NCBI GenBank assembly: GCA_964623635.1
Contig: CAZUUA010000003.1
Location: 110,575 to 174,574 of the forward strand
DNA from: UMGS1696 sp964623635
GTDB taxonomy: Bacteria; Bacillota; Clostridia; Oscillospirales; CAG-272
DNA: 64,000 nucleotides
Direction: 5' to 3'
The position numbers and the translations under genes are program-made. Positions 51,252 to 59,906 of the stretch are shown piece after piece. Under the pieces are notes generated by a model. The model was given only the letters and a program-made list of their open reading frames with translations, was not told where the DNA came from and did no database searches. Within the stretch, counting starts at the first letter, position 1. Each line of letters starts with the position of its first letter.

Positions 51252-53018
51252 TTAATCAGCGTTGCCCTCCGTCTCCAGATATACAAATCCATTGTGGGGC
51301 ACAACAAAGGGAGTGACGCCCGGTACAAGGTTGATTCTTTCCTGCCGCAGTACCTCTCCCATGCAGTTTTCGATCCGGCAGGTACAGGTGCGTGGAAATG
51401 CACTTTGCACGTACACCACAGGTTCGCCGGTGGCATTGACAAGGATCGTTCTGGCTGCAAGCGGCTCCTTGTACAGTGGTGCAGCGTACAGGGCAGCGAT
51501 GGTCACGTCTTCCTTTTGGGCGATCACCTGGGCATAGTTGGCTTCCGGATGCAGCGGACGCAGGGTGCCATGGAGCAGCACGTCCCGGTAGCGATCCAGG
51601 AAGGACATATAACAGGTCAGCACCTTTTTGTGTGCCGGAGAGAGACGATCGAACATCACAGAGATCTGGGGTGTGCAGAACAGGCAAGCCGCCAACTGAT
51701 CTGCAGCGCCTTCCGGTGTGGCATCGTAGTCCCACATGAGCATATCGGAATGGATGGCTGTGGTGGGATGCCGTGTGGGATCGCCGGTCAACAGACGCAG
51801 GTCGATGCTGCTCACCCGATTCACCAAAGCTGCACCGGCGCAGTCGCCTACCCGGAGGATATTGCCGTACTTCTGCATGACGGGACCAATATAGGACTGG
51901 CGGAACTCGATCAGAATATCCGGTTTCAGCTGGGTCAGCGCTGTCTTCACCTCATCCAGCAGCTTTTCTACCGCCGCTTCCAAAGAGGGACAATCCATGT
52001 CGTCATAGTTGGTAGAGGATTCCGGGGACAGAGCGAAGCTGTCAATAAAGTCCAGCTTGAAGCCATCCAGATCCCATTTTTGCAGTGCATCCACATAGAT
52101 CTCCACCAACCAGGCACGCACGTCCGCATACCGGGGATCCAGCACCATCACGTCTTTGCCGGAGCTGCGCAGATACTTTCCCCGGAACCGCTCGTAGTTT
52201 TTCGCATATGCGCCCATGTAAGGGACAGAATACCACAGGATGCATTGCATACCCATAGCATGGAGTCTATCGATGAACCGGCGCATATCGGGGAATTTGC
52301 TCTCGACCGGCTGCCAGTCGCCACAGTGACTATAGCCGGGCACCGTATCGTCACACTGCCAGCCGTCGTCCAGGATCAGGGTGTCCATACCCAAATCCTT
52401 TGCCAGTCTGCACTGTGCCAGCACGGTCTCCTCGGTGATATTCTTCTGGAAGCTATACCAGGAAGAGAACATGGTCTTTTGCGCTGCTTGAGGAACGGGT
52501 GCTGCGATGTAGCCCAGGGAATGCCACCACCCACGCACGCCGTAGATCGCCTCGTAATAGGGGCATGGGGTAACATCGATCCGCAGCAGCACCTCATAAT
52601 GGGAAAGCATATCCACCGGGTTCACGAACAGCTCAATGGTGCAGTTGGTCATGCCGTTTCGTTCTTCCAGGCCACCGGTGAGTCGGGCCGGTACTGCCGC
52701 ATCGGACAGGGCAAAGGTACAGCGGTTCTCGCCATTTTGCGCCAGCAGCGTGAACATGGGTGCACCGGAGGCCGAACGGGACCATGTATCCACCGGACAC
52801 CAGGACGGCATCACATCTCGCCTTGTACGACAGGTAGGGCTCCACGTGGAAAAGGTGTCGTTGAATGGTGTGAACCACCAAAGCCTGATCCGTTCGGGAA
52901 ACTGCTTTTGAGGGTACGACACGGTCAACCGATAGATATGCATGGTATCTTCGATCTGCACCGGTGCAACGGTGATCTCGCCTTTGCCTTCCCAGAAAAA
53001 AGAAAATGTCTGTGCCAC
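51252..53018 (-). CDS. GH36-like alpha-galactosidase
   Basis: A 588-residue TIM-barrel glycosidase of the GH36/melibiase type. LGMDTLILDDGWQ, CILWYSVPYMG, DGFKLDFIDSF with the nucleophile Asp323, and LRVGDCAG with the acid/base Asp392 follow the clan pattern. No signal peptide, so cytosolic and acting on imported alpha-galactosides. The start is a GTG at 53018 with AAAGGA upstream; the last residues (EGNAD) are encoded in a dispersed repeat. Confidence 0.85.
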   Translation of the reverse strand: MAQTFSFFWEGKGEITVAPVQIEDTMHIYRLTVSYPQKQFPERIRLWWFTPFNDTFSTWSPTCRTRRDVMPSWCPVDTWSRSASGAPMFTLLAQNGENRCTFALSDAAVPARLTGGLEERNGMTNCTIELFVNPVDMLSHYEVLLRIDVTPCPYYEAIYGVRGWWHSLGYIAAPVPQAAQKTMFSSWYSFQKNITEETVLAQCRLAKDLGMDTLILDDGWQCDDTVPGYSHCGDWQPVESKFPDMRRFIDRLHAMGMQCILWYSVPYMGAYAKNYERFRGKYLRSSGKDVMVLDPRYADVRAWLVEIYVDALQKWDLDGFKLDFIDSFALSPESSTNYDDMDCPSLEAAVEKLLDEVKTALTQLKPDILIEFRQSYIGPVMQKYGNILRVGDCAGAALVNRVSSIDLRLLTGDPTRHPTTAIHSDMLMWDYDATPEGAADQLAACLFCTPQISVMFDRLSPAHKKVLTCYMSFLDRYRDVLLHGTLRPLHPEANYAQVIAQKEDVTIAALYAAPLYKEPLAARTILVNATGEPVVYVQSAFPRTCTCRIENCMGEVLRQERINLVPGVTPFVVPHNGFVYLETEGNAD

Positions 53019-53064
53019 GATGGTATAGTTCCTTTCGTTGTCATGCTCTCTGTCTTATTCTTAT

Positions 53065-53093
53065 ATTATAATCCACCGGACGCAGAAAGTCAA
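53065..53093 (-). promoter_or_regulatory. SigA-type promoter of the GH36-like gene
   Basis: Minus strand TTGACT (53088-53093), 17 bases, TATAAT (53065-53070). From 53094 to 53336 I see no gene or repeat. Confidence 0.7.
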
Positions 53094-53336
53094 TGAACAG
53101 CAGGTGAATTTTTCCAAAGATCCCCGACGGTCACCTTTTTTATCTGCATGGGTGCCGTATATTTATTCTATTTATGCATTTAACCGACCGATTTATACAG
53201 TCTTGGCAGACCTGTCGATTTTGCTATATTTTCCGATTCCCCACCGGTTTTTCCGCTTTTTTCTGCTGGTTTTTCACCATTTTCCCGCATCGGTGGAGAG
53301 AAAGTAAAATATTTTATAAATTTTCACGGGGCTACT

Positions 53337-53365
53337 TGATATTTGGCGTTTTTTTTGCTAAAATG
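53337..53365 (+). promoter_or_regulatory. SigA-type promoter of paaK
   Basis: TTGATA (53337-53342), 17-base T-rich spacer, TAAAAT (53360-53365). Confidence 0.55.
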
Positions 53366-53371
53366 GTACGT

Positions 53372-53488
53372 AAGACTGTACGGCATCCCATTGGGTCGCA
53401 GCGTCCCAGGAACAGCGCCTATGCTAAACATCCTCGCTGCTCCTACGCCGCACGCCTGAGAGTTGTACAAGGTAAGAAAGGATCCTAT
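53372..53488 (+). promoter_or_regulatory. Structured 5' leader of paaK, class unknown
   Basis: An approximately 117-base leader that can pair: GCAGCG near 53398 with CGCTGC near 53434, plus GC-rich segments around GGCATCCCATTGGG and CTACGCCGCACG. It contains CTGAGAG, but not the rest of a TPP aptamer. Possibly a riboswitch or attenuator; no class recognised. Confidence 0.35.
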
Positions 53489-54796
53489 ATGGAAAAGCGC
53501 TATTATCAAAAAGAAATCGAGACCGCATCTCGGGAACAGCTTCGTGCCTGGCAGAATGAGCGGCTCGTACAGACAGTAAACCATGTCTGGAACAACAATG
53601 AGTATTACAGAAATAAAATGAAGGATCACGGGGTAGAGCCTGGCGATATCGCCTCTGTGGACGATCTGTGGAAGCTGCCCTTTCTGACCAAGGACGACCT
53701 GCGGGATGCCTATCCTTACGGACTTTTGTCTGCACCCAAGGCCGATTGTGTGCGGATCCAATCCACCTCCGGCACCACCGGCAAGCGTGTCATTGCATTC
53801 TACACCCAGCACGACGTGGATCTGTGGGAAGACTGCTGTGCCCGTGCCATTACGGCGGTTGGCGGCACCAAGGAAGACATTTGTCAGGTGTGCTACGGCT
53901 ATGGTCTGTTCACCGGCGGTATGGGGCTGCATGGCGGTTCTCACAAGGTTGGCTGTATGACGCTGCCTATGTCCTCCGGCAACACCGACCGGCAGCTGCA
54001 ATTTATGACGGACCTTGGTTCCACCATTCTGTGCTGTACGCCTTCCTATGCGGCATATCTGGCTGAGAGCATTGAGGAACGGGGCATCCGAGATCAGATC
54101 CACCTGAAGGCCGGTATTTTTGGTGCCGAAGCTTGGACGGAAGAAATGCGTCGGGATATCGAGCGTCGGCTGGGTCTGAAGGCTTATGATATTTACGGAC
54201 TGACAGAGATCTCCGGTCCCGGTGTGGCGTTCGAATGCGAGGCACAGGCAGGTATGCACATCAACGAAGACCACTTCTTGCCGGAGATCATCGACCCCAA
54301 CACGGGTAAGGTACTGCCTGTTGGTTCCAAGGGAGAGCTGGTATTCACATCTCTGACCAAGGAAGCTTTCCCGCTGCTCCGGTATCGCACCAAGGATATC
54401 TGTGTGCTGTCTGACAAGCCCTGCTCCTGTGGCCGCAGCTTTATCAAGATGTCCAAGCCCATGGGTAGAAGCGACGATATGTTGATCGTCAAGGGTGTCA
54501 ATGTATTCCCGTCCCAGATCGAGATGGTGCTGCTGAACCAGGGCCTGACCGCCAACTACCAAATCGTGGTAGACCGGAAGGGTACCAGCGACTCTCTGGA
54601 AGTATTGGTGGAGATGACGCCGGAGCTGTTCTCCGATACCCTGGGTGTTCTGACGCAGAAGGAAGCACAGATCACGGATGCACTGAAGTCCATGCTGGGC
54701 ATTCTGGCAAAGGTGACCATTGTAGAGCCCAAGTCCATCGTGCGCAGCGAAGGCAAGGCTGTTCGTGTGATCGACAAGAGAAAATTGTACGACTAA
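53489..54796 (+). CDS. paaK: Phenylacetate-CoA ligase family enzyme
   Basis: A 435-residue adenylating enzyme of PaaK type: P-loop IQSTSGTTGKRV, YGYGLFTGGMGLHGG, YDIYGLTEISGPGVAFEC and YRTKDICVL, then GRSDDMLIVKGVNVFPSQIE. In anaerobic Clostridia such enzymes pair with an ACT-domain protein, as here, and work with indolepyruvate-type oxidoreductases in aromatic amino acid fermentation. The iorAB partner is not in the window. ATG at 53489 follows AAAGGAT. Confidence 0.92.
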   Translation: MEKRYYQKEIETASREQLRAWQNERLVQTVNHVWNNNEYYRNKMKDHGVEPGDIASVDDLWKLPFLTKDDLRDAYPYGLLSAPKADCVRIQSTSGTTGKRVIAFYTQHDVDLWEDCCARAITAVGGTKEDICQVCYGYGLFTGGMGLHGGSHKVGCMTLPMSSGNTDRQLQFMTDLGSTILCCTPSYAAYLAESIEERGIRDQIHLKAGIFGAEAWTEEMRRDIERRLGLKAYDIYGLTEISGPGVAFECEAQAGMHINEDHFLPEIIDPNTGKVLPVGSKGELVFTSLTKEAFPLLRYRTKDICVLSDKPCSCGRSFIKMSKPMGRSDDMLIVKGVNVFPSQIEMVLLNQGLTANYQIVVDRKGTSDSLEVLVEMTPELFSDTLGVLTQKEAQITDALKSMLGILAKVTIVEPKSIVRSEGKAVRVIDKRKLYD

Positions 54797-54841
54797 GTGG
54801 GGATATTGTAAAGCTTAATAGGAGAGCACTCCATCCCCACC

Positions 54842-54869
54842 GAGTTAGGATGCTGTGGTATCCTAACTC
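54842..54869. repeat. 10-bp hairpin between paaK and the ACT gene
   Basis: GAGTTAGGAT pairs perfectly with ATCCTAACTC. No T-run follows, so it may be an mRNA-stability or processing hairpin rather than a terminator. A second shorter inverted repeat (AAATTTCC/GGAAAATTT) lies just after it. Confidence 0.5.
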
Positions 54870-54931
54870 ATGAAATTTCCCTATCGGAAAATTTCCCGTA
54901 TATGTGTCCAATTATGAAAGGAGAAAGCAGT

Positions 54932-55366
54932 ATGACAATCAAGCAGTTGTCCGTGTTTGCGGAAAACAAGAATGGTGCCCTGTACAATGTGACGAACATT
55001 TTGGGGAACGCCGGGATCGACATTCGTGCCTTCAGTGTGGCGGATACACAGGATTTCGGTGTGCTGCGGCTGATCGTCAGCGATACGGAAAAGGCACAGG
55101 CTGTGCTGACCAGCTTTGGCATTGTGGTGACCATCACAGAAGTCATTGGTGCGGAGATCCCCGATTCTCCCGGTGGTCTGGCGTCCGTGCTGAAGGTCGT
55201 ATATGAAAACAACATCGCCGTGGAATATCTGTATGCCTTTGTTTCGGAAGAAAATTCCCACAAGGCCTATGTGGTACTGCGGGTCAACGACAACGATGCG
55301 GTTGCCAAGACCATGACCGATGCCGGTATCACGCTGATCGACGATGCGACCATGGCGACATTCTGA
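54932..55366 (+). CDS. ACT-domain protein (paaK partner)
   Basis: A 144-residue protein with two ACT domains in tandem: KQLSVFAENKNGALYNVTNILGNAGIDIRAFS and LKVVYENNIAVEYLYAFV. ACT domains bind amino acids; this protein likely senses aromatic amino acids to control the neighbouring ligase. AAAGGAG before the ATG; terminator follows. Confidence 0.9.
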   Translation: MTIKQLSVFAENKNGALYNVTNILGNAGIDIRAFSVADTQDFGVLRLIVSDTEKAQAVLTSFGIVVTITEVIGAEIPDSPGGLASVLKVVYENNIAVEYLYAFVSEENSHKAYVVLRVNDNDAVAKTMTDAGITLIDDATMATF

Positions 55367-55385
55367 TCACACGAAACAATTTATG

Positions 55386-55412
55386 ACCGGGGAATATACC
55401 CCGGTTTTTCTT
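55386..55412 (+). terminator. Intrinsic terminator of the ACT gene
   Basis: ACCGGGG (55386-55392) pairs with CCCCGGT (55399-55405), then TTTTCTTT. It ends just before the sfsA ribosome-binding site. Confidence 0.9.
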
Positions 55413-55423
55413 TGGAGGTGCGT

Positions 55424-56113
55424 ATGCAATACCATGCCCGATCGGTGGTGCCTGCCCTGTTTCTCAGTCGACCCAATCGGTTTATCGCCCACTGTCAGCT
55501 GCTCTGCGATGGCATTCCCGGAGAGACGGTAGTTTGTCATGTGAAGAATACGGGTCGATGTCGTGAGCTGCTTGTACCGGGGACATTGGTGTATTTATGC
55601 CAAGCAGCACCGGGCAGTAAGCGGAAGACAGACTACGACCTGATCGCCGTGCAAAAAGGAGATCGGCTGATCAACATCGATTCCCAGGCGCCCAATGCGG
55701 CAGCAGCAGAATTTCTACAGACCCGATATGACGTGGTGCAGCCGGAGGTTCGATATGGAGATTCCCGGATCGATTTTGCAGTGGAAAAGAACGGCAAGCG
55801 GTCGCTTATCGAAGTGAAGGGTGTGACGCTGGAACGATCGGACGTGGTGTATTTTCCGGATGCGCCTACGGAGAGAGGGACGAAGCATTTGACAGAACTG
55901 CAGCGTGCGGTCGCAGAAGGCTACGGAGCGGCGGTGCTTTTTGTGATCCAGATGGAGAATGTGCGGTATTTTACGCCCCATGTGCAGACCGATCCTACCT
56001 TTGCCGCTGCACTGTGCGATGCTGCTTCTGCTGGGGTCGAGGTATGGGCGTACTGCTGTCGGGTCACGCCGGATACGATGGCGATCGACCATTCCGTAAA
56101 GGTACGGTTATAA
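55424..56113 (+). CDS. sfsA: SfsA-family DNA/RNA nuclease
   Basis: A 229-residue protein with the SfsA features: N-terminal OB-like part (RPNRFIAHCQL, CHVKNTGRCRELL) and PD-(D/E)XK-like core (SRIDFAVEK, LIEVKGVTL, FPDAPTERGTKHLTEL). Family members bind and cleave nucleic acid; the old 'sugar fermentation stimulation' name came from overexpression. GGAGG lies before the ATG at 55424. Confidence 0.94.
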   Translation: MQYHARSVVPALFLSRPNRFIAHCQLLCDGIPGETVVCHVKNTGRCRELLVPGTLVYLCQAAPGSKRKTDYDLIAVQKGDRLINIDSQAPNAAAAEFLQTRYDVVQPEVRYGDSRIDFAVEKNGKRSLIEVKGVTLERSDVVYFPDAPTERGTKHLTELQRAVAEGYGAAVLFVIQMENVRYFTPHVQTDPTFAAALCDAASAGVEVWAYCCRVTPDTMAIDHSVKVRL

Positions 56114-56145
56114 ATAATTTACCCCCATAAATTGTAAACAAAGGC

Positions 56146-56174
56146 TTGACTTATGCCGTCGAATATGGTATAAT
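56146..56174 (+). promoter_or_regulatory. SigA-type promoter of the 56257 surface protein
   Basis: TTGACT (56146-56151), 17 bases, TATAAT (56169-56174) preceded by ATATGG. Confidence 0.8.
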
Positions 56175-56256
56175 TCCGAAAGCACACACCGATCTTTTTG
56201 GGATCTGTGGTGACTTGGCACGATCGTGCAACCTTTTTGTTAAGGAGAATATTCTT

Positions 56257-57243
56257 ATGAGAAGAAAGCTTTCTTGCGTTGGCATTGCTTTGTTGGTCGC
56301 TATGATGACCGCTACATCTGTTTCTGCTTTGGTGCCCTATGAGCTGGAAGATTACGGTCAGAAGACCTACTCTGTGTACAGCACCACCAAGGCACCTGTT
56401 GTGGATGGTGTGGTCAACGAAGGCGAATACGGTGAACCTGTTGCTGTGTACAACCTGGGCGACGGCAACTGCTACTGGAACGGCGACGAATTTTCCGACG
56501 ATGAGCTGGCCGAGCTGATCCCCAGCGACATAACCATGTACATGACCTACGATGACACGTATATGTACATCGCACTGACCTGCACCGACCTGAGCCACAT
56601 GACGCCCAATCCCGGCAACGATGTGTGGGATGGCGACTATATGGAATGGGACATTCTGCTGCCCTGTGAAACTTTTGACGATCTTAACAACAAGATCCGT
56701 TTTGCACTGGGTGCCGACAACACCGGTGACGTGACCGGTTACTATGCCAACATCCCGGATTATGCCAATCCGGAAAACAGCGTGAGCGAACAGATCAAGG
56801 ACCTGAACAAGAACAACGTGACCATAAACGGTGACCTGACCACCTATGAAGCCAAGCTGTCCTGGGCTGAGCTGCTGGGTACCGATGGCGCACCGGAATC
56901 CGCTCTGTACTATGTACAGCTGGGTTGCTCTTCCGAGGATCTGGCTGACCAGAGTGACTATGCCGCTTACCTGGGCGTACTGCGCTGCGCACCCAAGTAC
57001 GATGACGACACCAAGGCCGACCTGGAAGCCAACGGTGGCATCGGCAGCTTTGCGTACAACGTTCTGAACTTTGCCGGTGAAGCACCTGTACCGGAAACCG
57101 AACCGGAAACCGTGGAAGCGCCTGCTGCAGAAGATACTGCTGCTACCGAAGCTGCCGCTCCCCAGACCTTTGATATGGGTATCGTAGCGGCTGTGGCTGC
57201 TGTTGTCTCCGCTGCCGGTTATGCCCTCTCCAAGAAAAGATAA
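56257..57243 (+). CDS. Exported CBM9-like surface protein with APQT tail
   Basis: A 328-residue exported protein. Signal peptide (SCVGIALLVAMMTATSVSA), then a CBM9-like/DOMON-like fold region: VVDGVVNEGEYGEP, DITMYMTYDDTYMYIALTCTD and GDYMEWDILLP. The C-terminus has a Glu/Pro linker and APQTFD, a hydrophobic helix and KKR, a tail I recall from Ruminococcaceae surface proteins. Binding of glycan is inferred. TAAGGAG precedes the ATG. Confidence 0.75.
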   Translation: MRRKLSCVGIALLVAMMTATSVSALVPYELEDYGQKTYSVYSTTKAPVVDGVVNEGEYGEPVAVYNLGDGNCYWNGDEFSDDELAELIPSDITMYMTYDDTYMYIALTCTDLSHMTPNPGNDVWDGDYMEWDILLPCETFDDLNNKIRFALGADNTGDVTGYYANIPDYANPENSVSEQIKDLNKNNVTINGDLTTYEAKLSWAELLGTDGAPESALYYVQLGCSSEDLADQSDYAAYLGVLRCAPKYDDDTKADLEANGGIGSFAYNVLNFAGEAPVPETEPETVEAPAAEDTAATEAAAPQTFDMGIVAAVAAVVSAAGYALSKKR

Positions 57244-57258
57244 AACCGCATAAAATAA

Positions 57259-57320
57259 GATCCCCTTACCCCACTCCGATGCAGCAAATGCTTTTGGACT
57301 ATGGCAAGGGGATCCTTTTT
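57259..57320 (+). terminator. Intrinsic terminator of the 56257 gene
   Basis: GATCCCCTT pairs with AAGGGGATC, then CTTTTT. Confidence 0.85.
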
Positions 57321-57376
57321 GGTTCCGGATCGGCATACTCATTTTTGGGATTTATGCGATTTTTTCACAAAAACTA

Positions 57377-57404
57377 TTGACAAATAACAAAAATTATGTA
57401 TAAT
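57377..57404 (+). promoter_or_regulatory. SigA-type promoter of the 57480 lipoprotein
   Basis: TTGACA (57377-57382), 16 bases, TATAAT (57399-57404). Confidence 0.75.
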
Positions 57405-57479
57405 ATGTAGTGTATGTTGGGTATATACCCTATGCCATTGCCCTGCGCAAGAAATGCTGAACCCAAAAGGAGAAATCAT

Positions 57480-58970
57480 ATGAATCGCAAACAGATCCTG
57501 ACACTGCTGCTAGCGATGCTACTACTCACCTCTTGCGGCAGCTCCGTTGCAGAAGAAACGGAAGCAAACACAGATACGACAGGTATCACGGAAACCGAAA
57601 CGGAAACAGAGCCGATCGAATATGTTTCGCCCGGTGTGGATTATGATGGGGCTACGGTCACGGTGGCTGCCATCGACTACACGATCTCCGGGGGTGGTGT
57701 ATGGTCGGCCTCCAGCTATTGCGAAGCGTACAGCGATTCCACCGGTGAGGTACTGCACGATGCGATCTTTGAACGGAACGCTGCGGTCATGGAGGAGTTG
57801 AACATCAAGCTGGAAACCTATTCCCTCTCCAGCTTTGCCAATGCGCCTGGAGAATTCAAAAAGCCGGTAATGGCCGGGGAACAGCTCATCGATTACTGTC
57901 TCATGAACGGCAGTGGGCTCAGCGGTATTCTGACCTCCGGACTGCTCCACACGCTGGGAGACATTCCCACACTGGACACCAGCCATTCCTGGTGGGACGA
58001 GCGCTCGGTCAAAGAATTCACGCTGGGGGATACGCTGTACACAGTGACCGGTGACATCAGCCTGAACACCAGCTTTGCGCCGATCACGTATTTCTTCAAC
58101 AAAAAGCTCATCGAAGACCACAGTCTGGAAGAACCCTACACTTTGGTGCAGGAAGGCAGATGGACGATCGACAAGCTGAAGGAAATGGTCTGCACCGTGG
58201 CACAGGACACCAACGGCAACGGCGATATCGACATCGAAGAGGACACGTTCGGCATTTGTTGGGAAAGCAATTCCATGACCTATGCGGTACACAGTGCCGG
58301 TGTGACGCTCACAGACAGGGATGCCGACGGTTATCCTATCATTGCGGTGGACAAGGAGCGGGCAGCCAGCACCGTGGAGAAAATCCAGTCCTTTATGACC
58401 GACGCCAATGTATCCATGCTGTCGGACAACATCACCGGATATAACAATACATTCTTCGATCTGTTTGTACCGGCACTGCAGGAAGGACGGTCGCTGTTCT
58501 TCAACAACCAGCTTTTGGTTGCCATGGATCTGCGGGAAATGGATACGGATTTCGGGATCCTGCCTTCGCCGAAGTTTGAGGAAGCACAGGAGAACTATTG
58601 CAGCCCGGTGAGCTATTGGTGGGCAACCTTTGTGATCGTACCCGTCACGAATGACCAGTTGGAACGGACAGGTCATGTGCTGGATGCCACCGGTTACTAC
58701 AGCCAGTCTCTGGTGACACCGGCGTATATCGAAAAGTCCATCCAAGGGAAGACGTTCCGGGACGAGGAATCTACGGCCATGCTGGAGTTGATCTTAGACA
58801 GCCGTGTGTACGAGATCGCCGCCATTTACGACTGGGGTGGTATCAACACCATGTACACCACGCTGGCCAAGGACAACACCAAGCAGTTCACCTCGCTGTA
58901 TGCCAGCAAGGAGACCGGTGCGAACACAGCACTGCAGAAGATCATCGATGCCATCAAGGATCTGCCGTAA
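57480..58970 (+). CDS. Solute-binding-like lipoprotein (third paralogue) with EF-hand-like loop
   Basis: A 496-residue lipoprotein (lipobox LLLTSC, Cys19; Thr/Glu linker 24-46). Shares WWDERSVKEFTLGD, GDISLNTSFAPITYFFNKKLI and GRWTIDKLKEM with the 41594 protein. DTNGNGDIDIEE (243-254) fits an EF-hand calcium loop. The C-terminal FRDEESTAMLELILDSRVYE is also common to the 41594 protein (SRDEESTTMLDLIFANRV). No ABC permease adjacent. AGGAG before the ATG. Confidence 0.8.
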   Translation: MNRKQILTLLLAMLLLTSCGSSVAEETEANTDTTGITETETETEPIEYVSPGVDYDGATVTVAAIDYTISGGGVWSASSYCEAYSDSTGEVLHDAIFERNAAVMEELNIKLETYSLSSFANAPGEFKKPVMAGEQLIDYCLMNGSGLSGILTSGLLHTLGDIPTLDTSHSWWDERSVKEFTLGDTLYTVTGDISLNTSFAPITYFFNKKLIEDHSLEEPYTLVQEGRWTIDKLKEMVCTVAQDTNGNGDIDIEEDTFGICWESNSMTYAVHSAGVTLTDRDADGYPIIAVDKERAASTVEKIQSFMTDANVSMLSDNITGYNNTFFDLFVPALQEGRSLFFNNQLLVAMDLREMDTDFGILPSPKFEEAQENYCSPVSYWWATFVIVPVTNDQLERTGHVLDATGYYSQSLVTPAYIEKSIQGKTFRDEESTAMLELILDSRVYEIAAIYDWGGINTMYTTLAKDNTKQFTSLYASKETGANTALQKIIDAIKDLP

Positions 58971-58988
58971 CGCATACTACATAAAAAC

Positions 58989-59034
58989 AACAGGACAATG
59001 GTGCCATGAACCACTGCCCTGTTTTTGTTTTTTT
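58989..59034 (+). terminator. Intrinsic terminator of the 57480 lipoprotein
   Basis: ACAGG...TGGT pairs with ACCA...CCTGT, then TTTTTGTTTTTTT. A-rich on its other side, so it can also end the AlkP-like transcript. Confidence 0.85.
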
Positions 59035-59067
59035 AGGCGACGCTGGTCAACCTTGGCCGATGGTGCC

Positions 59068-59850
59068 TTAACCGATACACTTCCAGAAGTGCAGGATGTT
59101 CAGGTCCTCTTCCATGTCCAAACCGTGGCTGCCGGCACCGCCGTCGATCTCATGACAGCCGTGGTCGGGTGCAAAGGCCAATACAGTCTTCCGACCGGTC
59201 TGCTGGGCAAGCGATGCGATGGTGGCATACTCCTTGCAGTTGCCGTCCAGTGCTGCCAGTGCTTCCGGCGATTCCGGGCCGTGGCGGTGCATGATGGAGT
59301 CAAAGTTCGTATTGTAGATCACCAGCAGGTCGTAGCGGTCTTCCGAAATAAGCTGGTGCGCCTTTTCGTTGACCTCCTCCATGGTGGGGTAGATGTAATA
59401 ATCCATGTCCCGCTCTAAGAAGATCTTGGAGATGCTGTCCCCTTCCGTGGAGACGATGGCACACTTCTTCCCGGCTCGGATGCAACAATCGAAGATGGTA
59501 TCCCGTTTGAGCACCGGCTTTTCGTATTTGCGGATCCCATGCACCTCCGGCGAAACACCGGTGTACATGGACGCAAAGCACACCGGTGTCACAGACGGCA
59601 TGACGGTGCAGATCGGGATCGGCAGCGGCATGAGGGACAGCACCGGGGTGTACAGGCTCGGATACTTCTGCCACATATGCATGGCAATGGCGTCCGGGTT
59701 GTACATGATGACACGTTCGCACTTGGGCAGCTGTGCTTTTACGTAGTCCAGCACCAAGTCGCAGGGTTTGTGGGCGTCCGATGGCGGATCGATACCCAGT
59801 AGGGCTGCTATGGTAGCACAGGTGGATTCCATAGGGATCGCATTATACAT
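59068..59850 (-). CDS. Alkaline phosphatase superfamily hydrolase (nucleotide pyrophosphatase-like)
   Basis: A 260-residue protein with the type I phosphodiesterase/AlkP layout: MPSVTPVCFASMYTGVSPEVHGI (nucleophile Thr/Ser region), YDLLVIYNTNFDSIMHRHG (metal Asp/His) and LAFAPDHGCHEIDGG (Asp-His). The protein is short for the family. Substrate unknown. The ATG at 59850 has GGAG eight bases before; the ATG at 59856 is too close. Confidence 0.82.
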   Translation of the reverse strand: MYNAIPMESTCATIAALLGIDPPSDAHKPCDLVLDYVKAQLPKCERVIMYNPDAIAMHMWQKYPSLYTPVLSLMPLPIPICTVMPSVTPVCFASMYTGVSPEVHGIRKYEKPVLKRDTIFDCCIRAGKKCAIVSTEGDSISKIFLERDMDYYIYPTMEEVNEKAHQLISEDRYDLLVIYNTNFDSIMHRHGPESPEALAALDGNCKEYATIASLAQQTGRKTVLAFAPDHGCHEIDGGAGSHGLDMEEDLNILHFWKCIG

Positions 59851-59906
59851 GATCATTACTCCTTATCATCGTGATATGGTTTTGCTTTCGTTGATCCGTG
59901 TTAACC

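Noticed and set aside
53372..53488. TPP riboswitch before paaK
   Set aside because: Only CTGAGAG is present; the second conserved half and thiamine-related genes are lacking.
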